Notes: a model not told the origin generated them from the letters alone. Shown: positions 1 to 9,966, numbered from the stretch's first letter. The stretch: DNA of 64,000 nucleotides from Isoetes taiwanensis (GCA_021234155.1 JAJEKV010000020.1:7118563-7182562); one strand, 5' to 3'. A program made the numbers and translations.

Positions 1-161
1 CCCTATAAGGAGGGAGCTGCTTGATCTCATCTGGAAAGAGATCGTGGAACTCCGTGATCAACTTAGCTATTTGCCTCGGCAACTTGCTGAGCATCTTGTC
101 TTCTTTGCTTCCTTCCAATTCCGGCTCGCTAATCTCAAGCTTGAAGATGTATGCTACCTGC

Positions 162-707
162 TCACTCTTGATGCACTTGAACGGTTTTAGAAGACATACA
201 CTGCATGATGGGAACAACTTCTTTACCTGTTATCTCAATGATCTTGCCGTCGGGTGTTGGGAAGGTCACCTTCCGCTTTCCACAATCAATAATGGCCCCT
301 GCTGGTCCAAGGTACTCCATACCTATTATCAAGTCGTACTTGCCGATGCCCATTACCTCCGCCCCCATCTGGATCTTAATCCCCGGCAAGTCGATGTCAA
401 AGTTGATTCTTTTACCTGCCGTCTGCCTTACTGCTCCACTTGCTAAGACAACGGGCCTTGGCTTTGACTTTAATGGTTTCAACTTCAACATTTGAACCAT
501 TCTGGGAGATGCAAAGTTATGGCTACTTCCTGAATCTATTAGGACTATAAATGACTTGGCCTTGGCCTTTCCCACTGTGGAAATTACTTTATAATCTCTC
601 TCGCTTTGCTCAGTATCTATTGCGGCAAAGATATGACACTCACCACAATGTAGTCGCTGCGGGCCTCCTCGCCCGTCGTCGTCGGTCAAAGTGTCCCAAT
701 CTCCCAA
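162..707 (-). CDS. Retrotransposon aspartic protease domain
   Basis: This 181-residue open frame carries a retroviral-type aspartic protease. The catalytic Asp-Ser-Gly is at residues 58-60 inside the usual hydrophobic run (IVLIDSGSSHNF), and the second half holds the family signature DLIIGM at about 125-130 (usual form D-hydrophobic-I-L-G-M-D). In the element it would cut the Gag-Pol polyprotein. It follows the zinc knuckle by about 30 codons on the minus strand, as expected in Ty3/gypsy. The first Met is only the first in-frame one; the domain is normally made by read-through or shift from gag. Frame intact here, unlike the gag upstream. Confidence 0.85.
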   Translation of the reverse strand: MGDWDTLTDDDGRGGPQRLHCGECHIFAAIDTEQSERDYKVISTVGKAKAKSFIVLIDSGSSHNFASPRMVQMLKLKPLKSKPRPVVLASGAVRQTAGKRINFDIDLPGIKIQMGAEVMGIGKYDLIIGMEYLGPAGAIIDCGKRKVTFPTPDGKIIEITGKEVVPIMQCMSSKTVQVHQE

Positions 708-740
708 CTCTCAAGCTAAGGCCGCACTCATGACATATGG

Positions 741-782
741 GCAGTTCGCTGTTCTATGGCCTGGCTGGAAACACCTGAAGCA
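741..782 (-). other. CCHC zinc knuckle of Gag
   Basis: Fourteen codons read C-FR-C-FQPG-H-RTAN-C, an exact C-x2-C-x4-H-x4-C nucleic-acid-binding knuckle. Such knuckles bind the element RNA in the virus-like particle. All four zinc ligands are kept. Confidence 0.9.
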
Positions 783-1983
783 AAGCTGCTTTTCTATGCA
801 CTCCTGTCTCTTCTCCTTGGGCATGGCCTGCAGAAAGGATCGCACTGCTTTGGAGTAGTTTGACCCTTCCCCGCTTGTCTTTGAAAGATACCCGCTTCTT
901 CTCCTGCTTTGCTTCCCTTGATTGCCACTATATGGGGCTCTAGCCGGTCCTGGTCGGCCGTTTCGGGCTGAAACGCCTCACGCCTTGCCTTTATCTTGGT
1001 AATGCTGCTGCCTCTCGCCCACTATTCGAGGGTCCCGTTCCTTTGCAAACTTATTGCCTTGGACTCCGCTTCTGATACTGTTCTTGGGTTTATTGCCCTT
1101 ACAAGCTTGCGGATCTCCTCATTCAGACCTTCAATGTAGCTTTCCACTGCGTGCTTCTCTCCTAACTTTGGCACATACAGCCTTAGCCTCATAAATTCCT
1201 CTGTGTATTTCTGTACTGACTTGTTGCCTTGCTTTGCAACCCTCGTAGAACTGCTGCATCATACTGGACTTGTGCTCTCTTGGGACATAATGGCGCTTGA
1301 AGGCTTTAGCAAACTTCTTGAACCTGCAAGCATCCCTGCTTAAGCCATGAGCCTTGGCATAGCCCTTCCACCAAATGCGTCTTTGCTCCCTTCAGTTCGC
1401 TTGCCACCCCCCCTTTATCCTTATCCTTCATACCATAGGCATTGCCGTATTCGCTCATCTCGTCAAGCCAAGCCTCTGCTTCCATGCCTCGACCTGTTCT
1501 CGCTGAGAATTGCTCGAGCTTCCTGGCCTTCCAAACATTTCCCAATCACGAGTCTACTTTCTTACGGTAGTCGAGGTTCTTGTGTCCCTTTGTGTCCCTC
1601 CCGGTGGTTCCTCGCCTTTAAATGCCTTTCGGACTTGGTTCTGCTCTTCTTCTTCCTCGAATCGGAGTCGAATCTGAGCTTGAGTCGGAGGAGTCCGGAG
1701 CTGGGGACCTTCCTCTCTTGCTCCTCTTCTTGTCTCTACACGTTCTCCGTGATGCTTGCGGCAGTTGAGCGTTACCCACCGAACCTGCTCCTGCTTGTGC
1801 GGCTAGCAAAGCCTTTATCTGCTCGAGGTCCGTCCTCATTTGCGATATTTCTTCTTCTGGGGTCATTTGTCCAAATTCTTCAAGCAGGTTTCTTGCGGGC
1901 GTGGCACAGGCGGGCTCTGTTCCCCACGTAAGTTCCCCTCGGTTTTGTCGTTCTTCTGGCAAGGCGAGGCCTCTAGCATACAC
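741..1983 (-). pseudogene. Retrotransposon Gag, broken frame
   Basis: The N-terminal part (1983-1618) is acidic/helical, then basic and Ser/Asp rich. The middle (about 1545-1306) reads GNVWKARKLEQFSA and later YGMKDKDKG. The stretch 1260-1060 reads, in a shifted frame, SVQKYTEEFMRLRL then SYIEGLNEEIRKLV and AINPRTVSEAESKA, typical of the plant Retrotrans_gag domain. A CCHC knuckle closes it. The same words (KYTEEFMRLRL, YIEGLN, AINPRTV) recur in the gag at 62580-63880. At least two frame changes separate the blocks, so this copy cannot make full-length Gag. Confidence 0.8.
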
Positions 1984-2179
1984 AAGTGGTTCATATCTAC
2001 ATGGTTAGTTTTCCTTGCTTTCTTGCTTTATTTATGTTTGTTGGCATGGTTGAGGGGACACAAAATATATCACAAAAACATTTATAGTGCAAGAGAATGT
2101 TATATTTATATTTTATATTACACTAATACAAGAACTTGCAACTACTGCTAATCATTTCTGTTGATGCCGGTAAGATGGA

Positions 2180-3707
2180 TTATCCTCCAGGAACTTTTTC
2201 ACTTGGGCTGTTCCCAATCGAATGGCCCAAGTTCCTAAGACATTGGCTGGAGATCCACCCTCGTAATGCTCTTGCTAAATCTTCTATTCTGCGGTGGGAG
2301 GTATAAGGCTGTATCCACCGCACAGGTCTTGCCTCGCCGCTTTGTAAGGTATGGCGAAAGTCGAAGACGCCGAGTGCTACCGCTCTTTTCACCGTGATTG
2401 CATACTCGGTGTTAAGGGGTAACCGCATGCCCGCCAATCCCGAGAGTGCAATCAGCGGCGATACTCCTTCCTCGCCTCACGGGGGTGAATTTGCGGTGGA
2501 TAACCGCTATTCTTCCATCCATCGCCAATGGCGTGTAATAGCGTAATGACTGGCCGCTTCGCGAGATGGGTCCTCGGCTACTCGGTATCCAGCTCGGTGT
2601 CTGCTTCCGAAATCATCAACCTCCACCGTGGTGAGCTCCCTGTAGTCATTGACTGTTGCTGAAGCCCTCCTGAGGTCGAATTCGCCTGTCCTATCCCGGG
2701 GAGGTGCTGCGGACGAGCTTGCCGTTAGGATGTTTGAGGTCGCATAACGGATCCCCATCGTTCTCCCTCGAGAGCAAGGAACTCTTCCTCCGTCGGTAGC
2801 TTGTTCTCAGCCTTGTCTGCCTCCATGATCTGCCTGATGTTGCTGTAGGCTTGGATGTCGGAGGTAAACTCTCCCGTGTAAGTGTCGGCTTCCCTTACTT
2901 GGAGGGGGAAGTCAGACTCTCCTCGGACGATGAAGTCGTCCAAGTCTGTTCTTCGGAGTTGGTGCAGCAACTCTTCAGGTCGGTATTCCCTTTCCCTGCA
3001 CTCCGGGAGGTTTTGAATGTCGCTTAGGAGGCGAGAACTCCTCACCTTCGATTATAATGGGAGCTAGGCTTGTGATGCCTAACCCGGGGGTGGCGCTGAC
3101 TCGAGAGTCCGCCGGCTTCTTTCGAGTCTTGCCACTCTCGCCCGCTTGTCGCTGCTCCTCCTCGCTAGGTCGAGCTCAACATCTTCTTCCTCCTCCTCCA
3201 GTTCTGTTCATCCGAGTCTTCTTCCTTCCCTTCCCCTCTGTTTCAGACTGCGTGTGAGGAGCCGCTTGTTCTCCGCCGCTACGGCTAATGGATCTACGCC
3301 CATGGGGAATGGAGGTTTCCCCACGATGTTCTCGCGCGGTGGGTGAGAAAGATTGCCCGGCAGTGTTGAAAGAGAAGTACTTGGTCCCGCTGGACAGTTA
3401 GGACCATTGGCTCAGTGTCGCGGTGCGCTTTGTTTTGTGAGGTATTTGGCGATGCTCGGGACATCGTCTAATGCTTTACCGAGGAGACCTGCCTAGGAAC
3501 AAAATATCCTACACAAGGGGGAGTTGCACTAGCGCTGGTTCTACCCTAGCTTGAAACTCGGTCCGGGACTCTACTATAAGCCGGGTCGCGTGCAAGGTTG
3601 CTTGGGCGCCTACCTCCTTCCCCGAAGATCCGAAGATTTGGTCGACGCCGGCCTCAAAGATGAGCGCCCGGGCGCCGTACCATCTCCTCGAAATCAGAAG
3701 TTGCCAT
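2180..3707 (-). pseudogene. Retroelement ORF-B, unknown function, upstream of gag
   Basis: I do not recognise a family. The likely start is the ATG at 3707 (MATSDFEEMVRR), which aligns with MAPTNFNEWYNN at 60826 in the other element. Further matching blocks, in the same order: GITSLAPIIIEGEEF against GIIALSPVIIEGEEY; LLSDIQNLPE against FTNDILQLPY; DIQAYSNIRQIM followed by EEEFLALEGE against DVATYEYIRHSF followed by EEEFQEIERG; and near the C-terminus YAITVKRAVALGVFDF against HVILFKWSVVLYSLDF, then LARAL in both. Frames change several times, so the copy is decayed. Conservation across two diverged elements says the ORF was once under selection. Confidence 0.65.
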
Positions 3708-3819
3708 TGATTAATTGCGTAAGAGGGTAACAAACGGTTGCAAGAGCCTCGGGGAGTTGGGAAATCGGCTAGAAGGGCAGGAGCAGATTTGTAGGGTGCT
3801 TTCTGAGAAGTGAGGGGTC

Positions 3820-3827
3820 TATTTATA
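3820..3827 (-). promoter_or_regulatory. TATA box upstream of ORF-B
   Basis: On the minus strand CTATAAATAGACCCC lies 113-120 bases before the ORF-B ATG, inside the element and far from the LTR. The ORF-A start has the same box at a similar distance (5738-5745), and ORF-B in the other element has TATATAA just upstream (60790). Confidence 0.5.
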
Positions 3828-4016
3828 GAAAAGGGGAAAACCCTAATTTTTGGATGACTTGAAAATTTCCTAGGGTTGGGTAATTCTAGCCTATCTGAGG
3901 TCAAAATAGGAGTTTGAGGACTATAGGAGATGCTTGAACAAGGCTAGGTTACCTAAAAGATGCTATGCAAGAGGGTTGAAGGTGACTTTAACAAGTCCCG
4001 TGAAGAATTGGTAAGA

Positions 4017-4282
4017 GGTCTCACGGCTTGCGCCTCGCTTCAATCCTAACTTTTTGTTTTCGGACGGCGGCGCCGAAATGTGAGACATCAGTCCCATTTC
4101 GATTAAAGGTGTCCAATTTGGGTAAACTAATGGTGTAAGGGTGATGGGCTCATCAAATTAGGGGCGAATCGACCCCTTTATTTGGTCGATTTGGAGTCTT
4201 TTTGGTCAAGTTTGGGCGAGGTCTCACGGCTTGCGCTCGCTTCAATCCTAACTTTTTGTTTTGCGACGAGTAGCTGAGAGAC
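4017..4282 (-). repeat. Two copies of a ~65-70 bp repeat with GTCTCAC/GTGAGAC ends, upstream of ORF-B
   Basis: The copies at 4017-4086 and 4220-4282 share the block CGGCTTGCG, then CTCGCTTCAATCCTAACTTT. Each begins GGTCTCAC and ends (G)AGAC, so the ends are inverted. Two diverged copies lie at 5846-5910 and 6032-6099, upstream of ORF-A. They sit between the end of ORF-A and the TATA box of ORF-B. Confidence 0.75.
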
Positions 4283-4650
4283 ATCATGTCTCTCGGCTCC
4301 CAAATGTCCTATTTTACTGAAATAAAAGCTAAAACTTATTAATTTGCTCTAATTAGTCAAGTTTATGTCATCAAAGTAGACAAAATTGCTCTATATTACA
4401 AAATTTTTAATTATTTACAACAAAAGTTTCTAAGGCTTCTCCCTTAATGCGGGTCGCAAGACTCATGTCTTGTCGCGATCAAGGTTACCAGCCGGCGTGG
4501 ATAGTGCAGGCTGTTGAATCTTCAAAATGTTGTACTATCTTTTGCCTCAACCGCCTCTTGCATTGCTAGCGGCCTCCTCCCGTGACTCTAAAGTCCGTTC
4601 TATAGGCACGCATAACTTCACGCACCAACCGGCGAAGGGGGGCACGGGGA

Positions 4651-5636
4651 TTAGGAGACCCGAAGCTGCTTGTGGAAGTGTCTAATCTCCCTTAACGCTC
4701 TTCTCTCTACCTCCTTCCTATCCGCTTTCTTCCTGGGTGGCGGCTTGGGAACCTTGGGCTTCGGTGGTGGCGGCCTTAAGGTTTGCTGCTTCGTTGGTCG
4801 CCCTCCCTCGATGAACTTAACTCTGTTTTCTTCATAATATTTGTTATAGGCCTCCCATTTCTTCATGTAGGCCTCGTGCTCCCTCATCTTTCTCTCATAA
4901 ATCTTCACCCTGTCGGTGACGTAGGCTTCCCGGGCGGGTCGTGGTTGCTTCTTTCTATCCCATGCCGGGTACTCAGGGGGCTTCTGCACTTGGTCTTGCT
5001 GGGGTTGCTCAGGTGCCGGCTGCTCAGGTACTTCTTGCTCGTCACCTGGATTCTTGGAAGAGCTTCCACCTGCAGCGTTAGGGTTGAAGTCCCCATCAGA
5101 AGAGTCGTCGGAAGGGTTTGGGGGTTCGTCAGGTTGCCGCTCCTTGATGATAATGTTGGGGTTCGGCCTCTTCCTTGGCGGGCAGTCCTTTGTTCTCCTT
5201 ATGCCAGCCACGAACTTCCCTTTTGCTTCCTTCTTTTCTTCTGCTGTCTTTTGTTCCTCCTCCTTCCTTTTCCTCTTTTTGTCCTCCCTTCTCTTACGGG
5301 CCAGACGTACTTCTGATGAATCTTCTAAGGTCTCATACCTCCTACTCTCCAAACCCGCCACTTGCTCATCCGCTTGTTCCTGCTTGCCGGATCTCCCGCT
5401 CTATTTCTTCATACACCTCCCTCGCCTCGGCCGCCCATGGAGTTTGGTGATGTGGCCTCGCCCTCCACCTCGCCGGTTGAAGACATCGATCAAATCGTAG
5501 GTGTCTTGCTCTTCGTCCGGGCGAACGATCCCCTTTGCGAGCCTCTCACGGCATCTTCCGAATGATCTCTCGCCCCGGTGGCGCTGGTGGTTTCGCCAGG
5601 CGGCGCTTCCTTGCGGTCCTGTTTGGTTCGGGCCAT
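4651..5636 (-). pseudogene. Retroelement ORF-A, charged proline-rich protein, unknown function
   Basis: Starts at the ATG at 5636 (MARTKQDRKEAPPGE). A frame change near 5500-5360 leads into a 236-residue open stretch ending at 4651. The protein is Lys/Glu rich (KRREDKKRKRKEEEQK), then acidic, then Pro/Gln rich, and ends in a block VKFIEGGRP followed by Pro/Lys repeats and EIRHFHKQL. The element at 59296-60103 has the matching FVKGGRP, proline-lysine run and EIRHFQQ in the same order. No enzyme motif is visible; the composition suggests a nucleic-acid-binding or nuclear protein, which is inference only. Confidence 0.65.
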
Positions 5637-5737
5637 GTTTTACGGATCGTCAATCGGATGAAAGCCGAAAGATCGCCTAAGTTGGGAAGAGCGGATTTCT
5701 AGGGCTTGGACCTAAAAAAATGAGTGGGTTCTACATC

Positions 5738-5745
5738 TATTTATA
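5738..5745 (-). promoter_or_regulatory. TATA box upstream of ORF-A
   Basis: Minus strand GCTATAAATAGATG lies about 105 bases before the ORF-A ATG and more than 550 bases inside the LTR boundary. It is the twin of the TATA box in front of ORF-B. Confidence 0.5.
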
Positions 5746-5845
5746 GCTTGGGGAATTTTAGGTCAAAACTCAAGTTGCTCGCTTAACATGCTAAGGCACC
5801 AATTTATCTAAAACTTATACTTATTTCAGACTTTTTCTACCTATT

Positions 5846-6099
5846 GGTCTCACGAACCATACCGCTCCAATACTAATGTTTAGTTTTATGACCTGGCCGA
5901 AATGTGAGATCTCATACATTTCTAGGGTTTTAGGTAATTAAAACATGCTATTCTAACTAATTCCTATCTTAGAATTAGCCTTACCACATTATTTATCTCA
6001 AATTCATCATGTTTTGGTGTTCTTGATTCGATGTCTCACAAACTTATACCGCTTCAAAACAAAAAGTTAGTTTTATGACCAGCGCCGAAATGTGAGACC
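5846..6099 (-). repeat. Two further copies of the GTCTCAC/GTGAGAC repeat, upstream of ORF-A
   Basis: Copies at 5846-5910 (GGTCTCACGAACCATACCGC ... CCGAAATGTGAGAT) and 6032-6099 (TGTCTCACAAACTTATACCGC ... CCGAAATGTGAGACC). They share the CCGAAATGTGAGA end with the copy at 4017-4086. Together with 4017-4282 this gives two repeats in front of each of the two ORFs. Confidence 0.75.
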
Positions 6100-6290
6100 A
6101 CCTCACTTGGAAAATTTTGGCTCATTCTTTTTAATCTTGTTAAATTCCAATTCACTTAATTGTTACTAGCTTAGCATAACTACAAAGGTGAGAAAAAAAA
6201 TTTTTCCCACTTTTCGAGGCTTGAGGATCCTATCAAGTTAGTACTATCGGGAACATGGTCGCTGCTTTGCTCTTGGTCTCCAAGAACATT

Positions 6291-6302
6291 GCTCTGATAC
6301 CA
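6291..6302 (-). other. Primer binding site, initiator tRNA-Met
   Basis: Minus strand TGGTATCAGAGC, the classical complement of the 3' end of plant initiator tRNA-Met. It follows the LTR end (..GACGTCACA) after a single base. Confidence 0.92.
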
Positions 6303-6303
6303 C

Positions 6304-7885
6304 TGTGACGTCCCCTACTCGTATACGGTGCACTCACCGTATACAAACAGGAGTTCTTCCCCCACACCAGCTCCATGCTGATACAAGGCCCTCCACATAT
6401 CACTGCACCCGTAACGAGTCTCAGTGGGAAGAGTGAAGGTGTCATTCTACCCCCGCCTCCCTCGGGGCCTACCTAGTCTGCGGAGCGTAAAACATACATG
6501 TCGGTAGCACATACATCAACATCCCGTGACCATCTCGAAGGATGGTCCTCCTCATATCTGCATAGACAAAGATCAAAGCACATCACATAGGGGATTCTAC
6601 CCAAGGCTCGGACTCAAAGGATGACCGACGGCTTGGGTCTCCGTGAGTTCGCTAAGGGACAGAATTCATGGCAATGGATTTGGCTGGCATAAGAACATGG
6701 CATAGGGTTGTCCACTCCATCCGCCCCTCCTGTGCACACTTTGCGTGTAGGTTGAAAAGTGTCGGGGACCTCGATCAGAGTCCACGGATGCATAGCCGAA
6801 GGGGCTATTCCCCGGTCTCATCCTCCCGGGGCCCGATGGGGCGGTAGGGATCACTCCCTCCGTGAGATCTACATGCTAACTCAAGGTGACTAGAGGGCCA
6901 CCGCCTCGTGATTCGACCGAACCCACCGGAAAGTGTACACCACTTCACGGGTGTCGAGCCCATGCCTTACCCGCACTCAGTGGTAAGCCATCGACCTAGT
7001 CACAATGATCCCCGGTAGGCTTTACACACCGGGGGATCGCTCAAGAATCGTGACATGAATCTCCTTCTTAGCCAGTCTGCCCCTTCACCCACAACCAGGT
7101 GTGGCTCTTGTACACAGGCCGAATCTACAGTGTGCTAGGGAGGCTACTCTAGGAGCATCAACTACAAGCTTTAGGGCCTCTACCCCCCTTCCCAATACAA
7201 GGAGTTCACAGAAATACATCATCCAAATATATCACAGAAGAGCTAAAGAACTAGATCTAATCATAGAGTTAGGTTCTTTAGTTAGTGTCCGAGATCTAAG
7301 ATCTAGATAGCTACTATGGGCAATTTAATAGTCTAAACCTACTGATTCTATGACTAGAAGACGGTTTAAGCTATTAAATTGACCAAATACCTGATCCTTG
7401 AGTGGCTCCTCCCCCCGACCGAAGTTCAACCATCCCCGCCGAAATGATCAATTCAGTGGAAACCGATGGCGCAATTCGCTTTGGCAAATGTGCTCGAGGC
7501 GGTTTTTGGCTCCCCGGGCAGCCAAAACCGAGCTCTAAAACCCTAAGGACGCTAAAACTAGCAAGCTAGGGTTTTCCTACCCTAAATAGACATGGGGGTT
7601 TAGGCTAGGGTTTCCAATTACCCAATTTGGCATGTGGGATAATTGGAAAGGCCCCACTTGCCTTTAGTGGCTAGGTGGCAAAATATGCCAACATGGAAAG
7701 GTGTGCCCTCATTAATGTGCACATGTGCACATTAATAATATATGAACACTCCTAGTAAGTTGCCCCCTAGGGCTACTTACCTGGCTATCCGCTACGCATT
7801 ACCGCCAATCGGGGTGGCGTGTACGCTGCGTGGCGGGCAAAGTACAATGTACGCCCCGGAGCGATATACGTGTTTGAACGTCACA
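6304..7885 (-). mobile_element. 5' LTR of copy 1 (about 1.58 kb)
   Basis: On the minus strand it starts TGTGACGTTC (7885) and ends GACGTCACA (6304), directly before the primer binding site. The lone LTR at 21040 starts with the same ten bases, ends ..GCGTCACA, and shares an internal block around CAAAGTGTGCACAGGAGGGG (near 6730 here, 21815 there). The 3' boundary is firm. The 5' boundary rests on the matching start. Confidence 0.8.
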
Positions 7886-7925
7886 CTCATCTTTTATTTT
7901 GAATGGAGTTAAAGCATTGACATAT

Positions 7926-7955
7926 TGGCATGGCATGGCATGGCATGGCATGGCA
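7926..7955 (+). repeat. Pentanucleotide microsatellite (GGCAT)n
   Basis: Five to six tandem copies of GGCAT ending in TGGCAAGG. Confidence 0.9.
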
Positions 7956-8410
7956 AGGATTTGTCGGGCTGGAAAATGTATCAGGGTATATAAAGACGCC
8001 TGTAGCAAAATGAAATCGAACTCTGCAGCTTCCTCCTCATCCAACAAATCTCCCAGGTATTTTTTTCTTAATATTTTCTCATTTGTCTGCTGTTTCAAAG
8101 CTGCTTCACTGCTTTCCTTTTGATTTGCTTTCTGTTTGTGCTTTCTTGTGTTTAGTTGTTGTTTACTTGAATACCTTGTACAGGCATCAGTGTTCTTAGA
8201 TGCTAATAGTAGTGGCAAGCACCCGACTTAGGAATCCTGAGAGATAGCAAGAAAAGTATTGCATAACAGTAAGAGAACTGTCTATGATTCATAAAAGAAC
8301 ATAACTATGCATGAAATTGCTTTACAGAAACTCAAAATAGGAATTACCAGATTGAAAATTTCACTCACAGCATATCCTCCTTTGCAGGAGAGGTGCAGAA
8401 GGGAACCCGG
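7956..8410 (+). other. Possible promoter and first exon; otherwise unassigned
   Basis: A TATA box (TATATAAA, 7987-7994) is followed at 8010 by ATG and a Ser-rich 16-codon stretch (MKSNSAASSSSNKSPR) ending at CCCAG|GTATTT, a fair splice donor. The ATG is closer to the TATA box than a usual transcription start, so the coding reading is doubtful. No continuation exon was found before the palindrome block. Confidence 0.25.
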
Positions 8411-8620
8411 CTTTCTCGACTGGCGAGTCGGGAATCCGTCGGCTTGCCAACAATCAAGAAAGTACAGGCCTTATTCTCGACTCGCGAAGTCGAAACGCCC
8501 GAACTTACGGGCGAGGCGCAGAACAGGGAATGTACACTCGGATTGTTGGTTGGTTGAGGGATTCCCACTCGGCCGAGAATAACGCCAATTCTTGCATTCT
8601 CGACTCGCGAGTTGAGAATG
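8411..8620. repeat. Palindrome cluster, part 1
   Basis: Three members of the palindrome family: 8411-8434 (imperfect), about 8472-8495 (TTCTCGACTCGCGAAGTCGAAA, imperfect) and 8595-8620 (CATTCTCGACTCG joined to its reverse complement with one mismatch). The consensus is the half-site TTTCTCGACTCG or ATTCTCGACTCG followed at once by its reverse complement. Because the motif is its own complement, chance ORFs on both strands spell the same SRLASRE peptide. Confidence 0.85.
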
Positions 8621-8660
8621 TCATACCTAGCCAGTGCCGGCTCTAGTGCATTCTACAGGT

Positions 8661-8743
8661 GCCTGCAGACAGTCTTAGCCACTCTCCTTCAAACTATCTT
8701 GCTCGGATATTACGAAGGGAAGTGGCTTTGACTGTCTGCCGGC
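8661..8743. repeat. Hairpin unit H1
   Basis: Arm 8661-8690 (GCCTGCAGACAGTCTTAGCC..) pairs with 8714-8743 with about 25 of 30 positions complementary, around a 23-base loop. It shares its central block (CTCCTTC..CGAAGGG) with units H2 to H4. Confidence 0.8.
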
Positions 8744-8796
8744 CTCGGTCGCAGCCAATTCTTAGCCAGCCAATTCTCCTGTGTATGGTCGCAGTG

Positions 8797-8879
8797 GCCT
8801 CTACCCAGTCAGAGACCATCTCCTTCGAACCATCTTCGTCGAATATTGCGAAGGGGATGGGCTCGGATTGGGTGGAGGC
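8797..8879. repeat. Hairpin unit H2
   Basis: Arm 8797-8827 (GCCTCTACCCAGTCAGAG..) pairs with 8849-8879 (..GATTGGGTGGAGGC) with about 26 of 31 positions complementary and a 21-base loop containing GTCGAATATTG. The outer arm differs from H1 and H4; the inner stem and loop are the same family. Confidence 0.8.
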
Positions 8880-9078
8880 CTCTACAACTAACCACAGGGA
8901 AACCACAGAGCTTGCTGTCTGCATTCTCGGCTCGCGAGTCGAGAATGCCTTAACCAGCCAGCACTCCATGTGTAGTATCTGGAGTTCTCGATGGCTAAGG
9001 CATTCTCGACTTGCGAGTCGAGAATGCAGACAGGAAGCCAACAATTGCATTCTCGACTCGCAAGTCGAGAATCCCTTA
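8870..9078. repeat. 209-bp segment duplicated at 9757-9966, with three palindromes
   Basis: The segment from GGTGGAGGCCTCTACAACTA to GAGAATCCCTTA recurs at 9757-9966 with only a few differences. It holds palindromes at 8922-8947, 9001-9026 and 9048-9072. The last two each have one altered arm base and are mirror images of one another (GACTTGCGAGTC and GACTCGCAAGTC). Confidence 0.9.
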
Positions 9079-9147
9079 GCCAGCCAATTCTCCTGTGTAT
9101 GGTCGCAGTGGCCTCCACCCAGTCAGAGCCACTCTCCTTCGAACCAT

Positions 9148-9712
9148 AGGGAAAAAAATAGTGGCTAATATTAGCCAAATGGCGATTTTTTGGACATTTT
9201 TGGAAAAGGTACGGCTAAACTATAACGGAGGAAATTTTTGGAAAAAAGAAAAAAATCGCCAAATATTTTCAAAGTTGACCTCCCTTACACCAAGGTTTAG
9301 CCAAACATGGAGAGGAAAAATTCTTCCACTTTAGCCAAACGTTCGAAAGTTTTCCTATGCATTTAGGGATAGATTAGCCATACTTTTTAATAGCTAATGT
9401 AAAATATGAGATTATTCATGAGATTATGGAATAGAGGTTGCTAATACTATATTAGATGGACAGTTTTTTGTTCTCCAACTAGTAGATTTCTATTATTAAT
9501 ATGTTCGTACAATAAAAAGTTTGGCATAGCATAAATGTTTGGCTAAAGTTTATATAAAGGTTCAAACAAAAAATGGCCAAACATTCAAAACTAGTAAAGG
9601 AAAATTATTCAACTTTAGCCAAACATTCGAAAGTTTTCCTATGTATTTTGGGTTAAATTAGCCAAAGTTGTTCTAGCTAATCTAAAATATGACTTTAGTA
9701 ATATTTTTCCTG
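9148..9712. mobile_element. 565-bp MITE-like insertion inside a hairpin unit
   Basis: The hairpin unit that begins at 9111 is interrupted after GAACCAT and resumes at ACCATCTTCGTCG (9713). ACCAT is present on both sides, consistent with a 5-bp target duplication. The ends are loosely inverted (AGGGAAAAAAATA and TATTTTTCCTG). The AT-rich interior carries two direct copies of a ~65-bp block beginning ACTTTAGCCAAAC and containing TTCGAAAGTTTTCCTATG. No coding capacity. The superfamily is not clear: ends and duplication length do not fit hAT or Mutator. Confidence 0.65.
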
Positions 9713-9756
9713 ACCATCTTCGTCGAATATTGCAAAGGGGAGGGGCTCGGACTGGG

Positions 9757-9966
9757 TGGAGGCCTCTACAACTAACCACAGGGAAACCACTGAGCTTGCT
9801 GTCTGCATTCTCGGCTCGCGAGTCGGGAATGCCTTAAACCAGCCAGCACTACATGTGTACTATCTGGAGTTCTCGATGGCTAAGGCATTCTCGACTTGCG
9901 AGTCGAGAATGCAAACAGGAAGGCAACACTTGCATTCTCGACTCGCAAGTCGAGAATCCCTTACCC
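9757..9966. repeat. Second copy of the 209-bp segment, with three palindromes
   Basis: Near-identical to 8870-9078. Palindromes at 9806-9831, 9886-9911 and 9933-9957. It is joined on its left to the right arm (9733-9763) of the interrupted hairpin unit whose left arm is 9111-9141. Confidence 0.9.

Larger units (their letters stand above)
1..7885 (-). mobile_element. Ty3/gypsy-type LTR retrotransposon, copy 1 (5' part)
   Basis: Read on the minus strand the order is LTR (7885-6304), initiator tRNA-Met primer binding site, leader repeats, ORF-A, spacer repeats, ORF-B, gag with a CCHC knuckle, and aspartic protease. Reverse transcriptase and integrase would lie beyond the left edge. Gag and protease are recognisable families. 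ORF-A and ORF-B are not, but both recur in the same order in the element at 59237-64000. An extra ORF upstream of gag is known in the Ogre/Tat branch of Ty3/gypsy; whether this is that branch cannot be decided without the polymerase. Several frameshifts show that this copy is no longer fully coding. Confidence 0.85.

Noticed and set aside
1618-1931. Plus-strand 194-codon frame over 1347-1931
   Set aside because: It is the shadow of gag on the minus strand, which has family matches and a homologue at the other end of the window.
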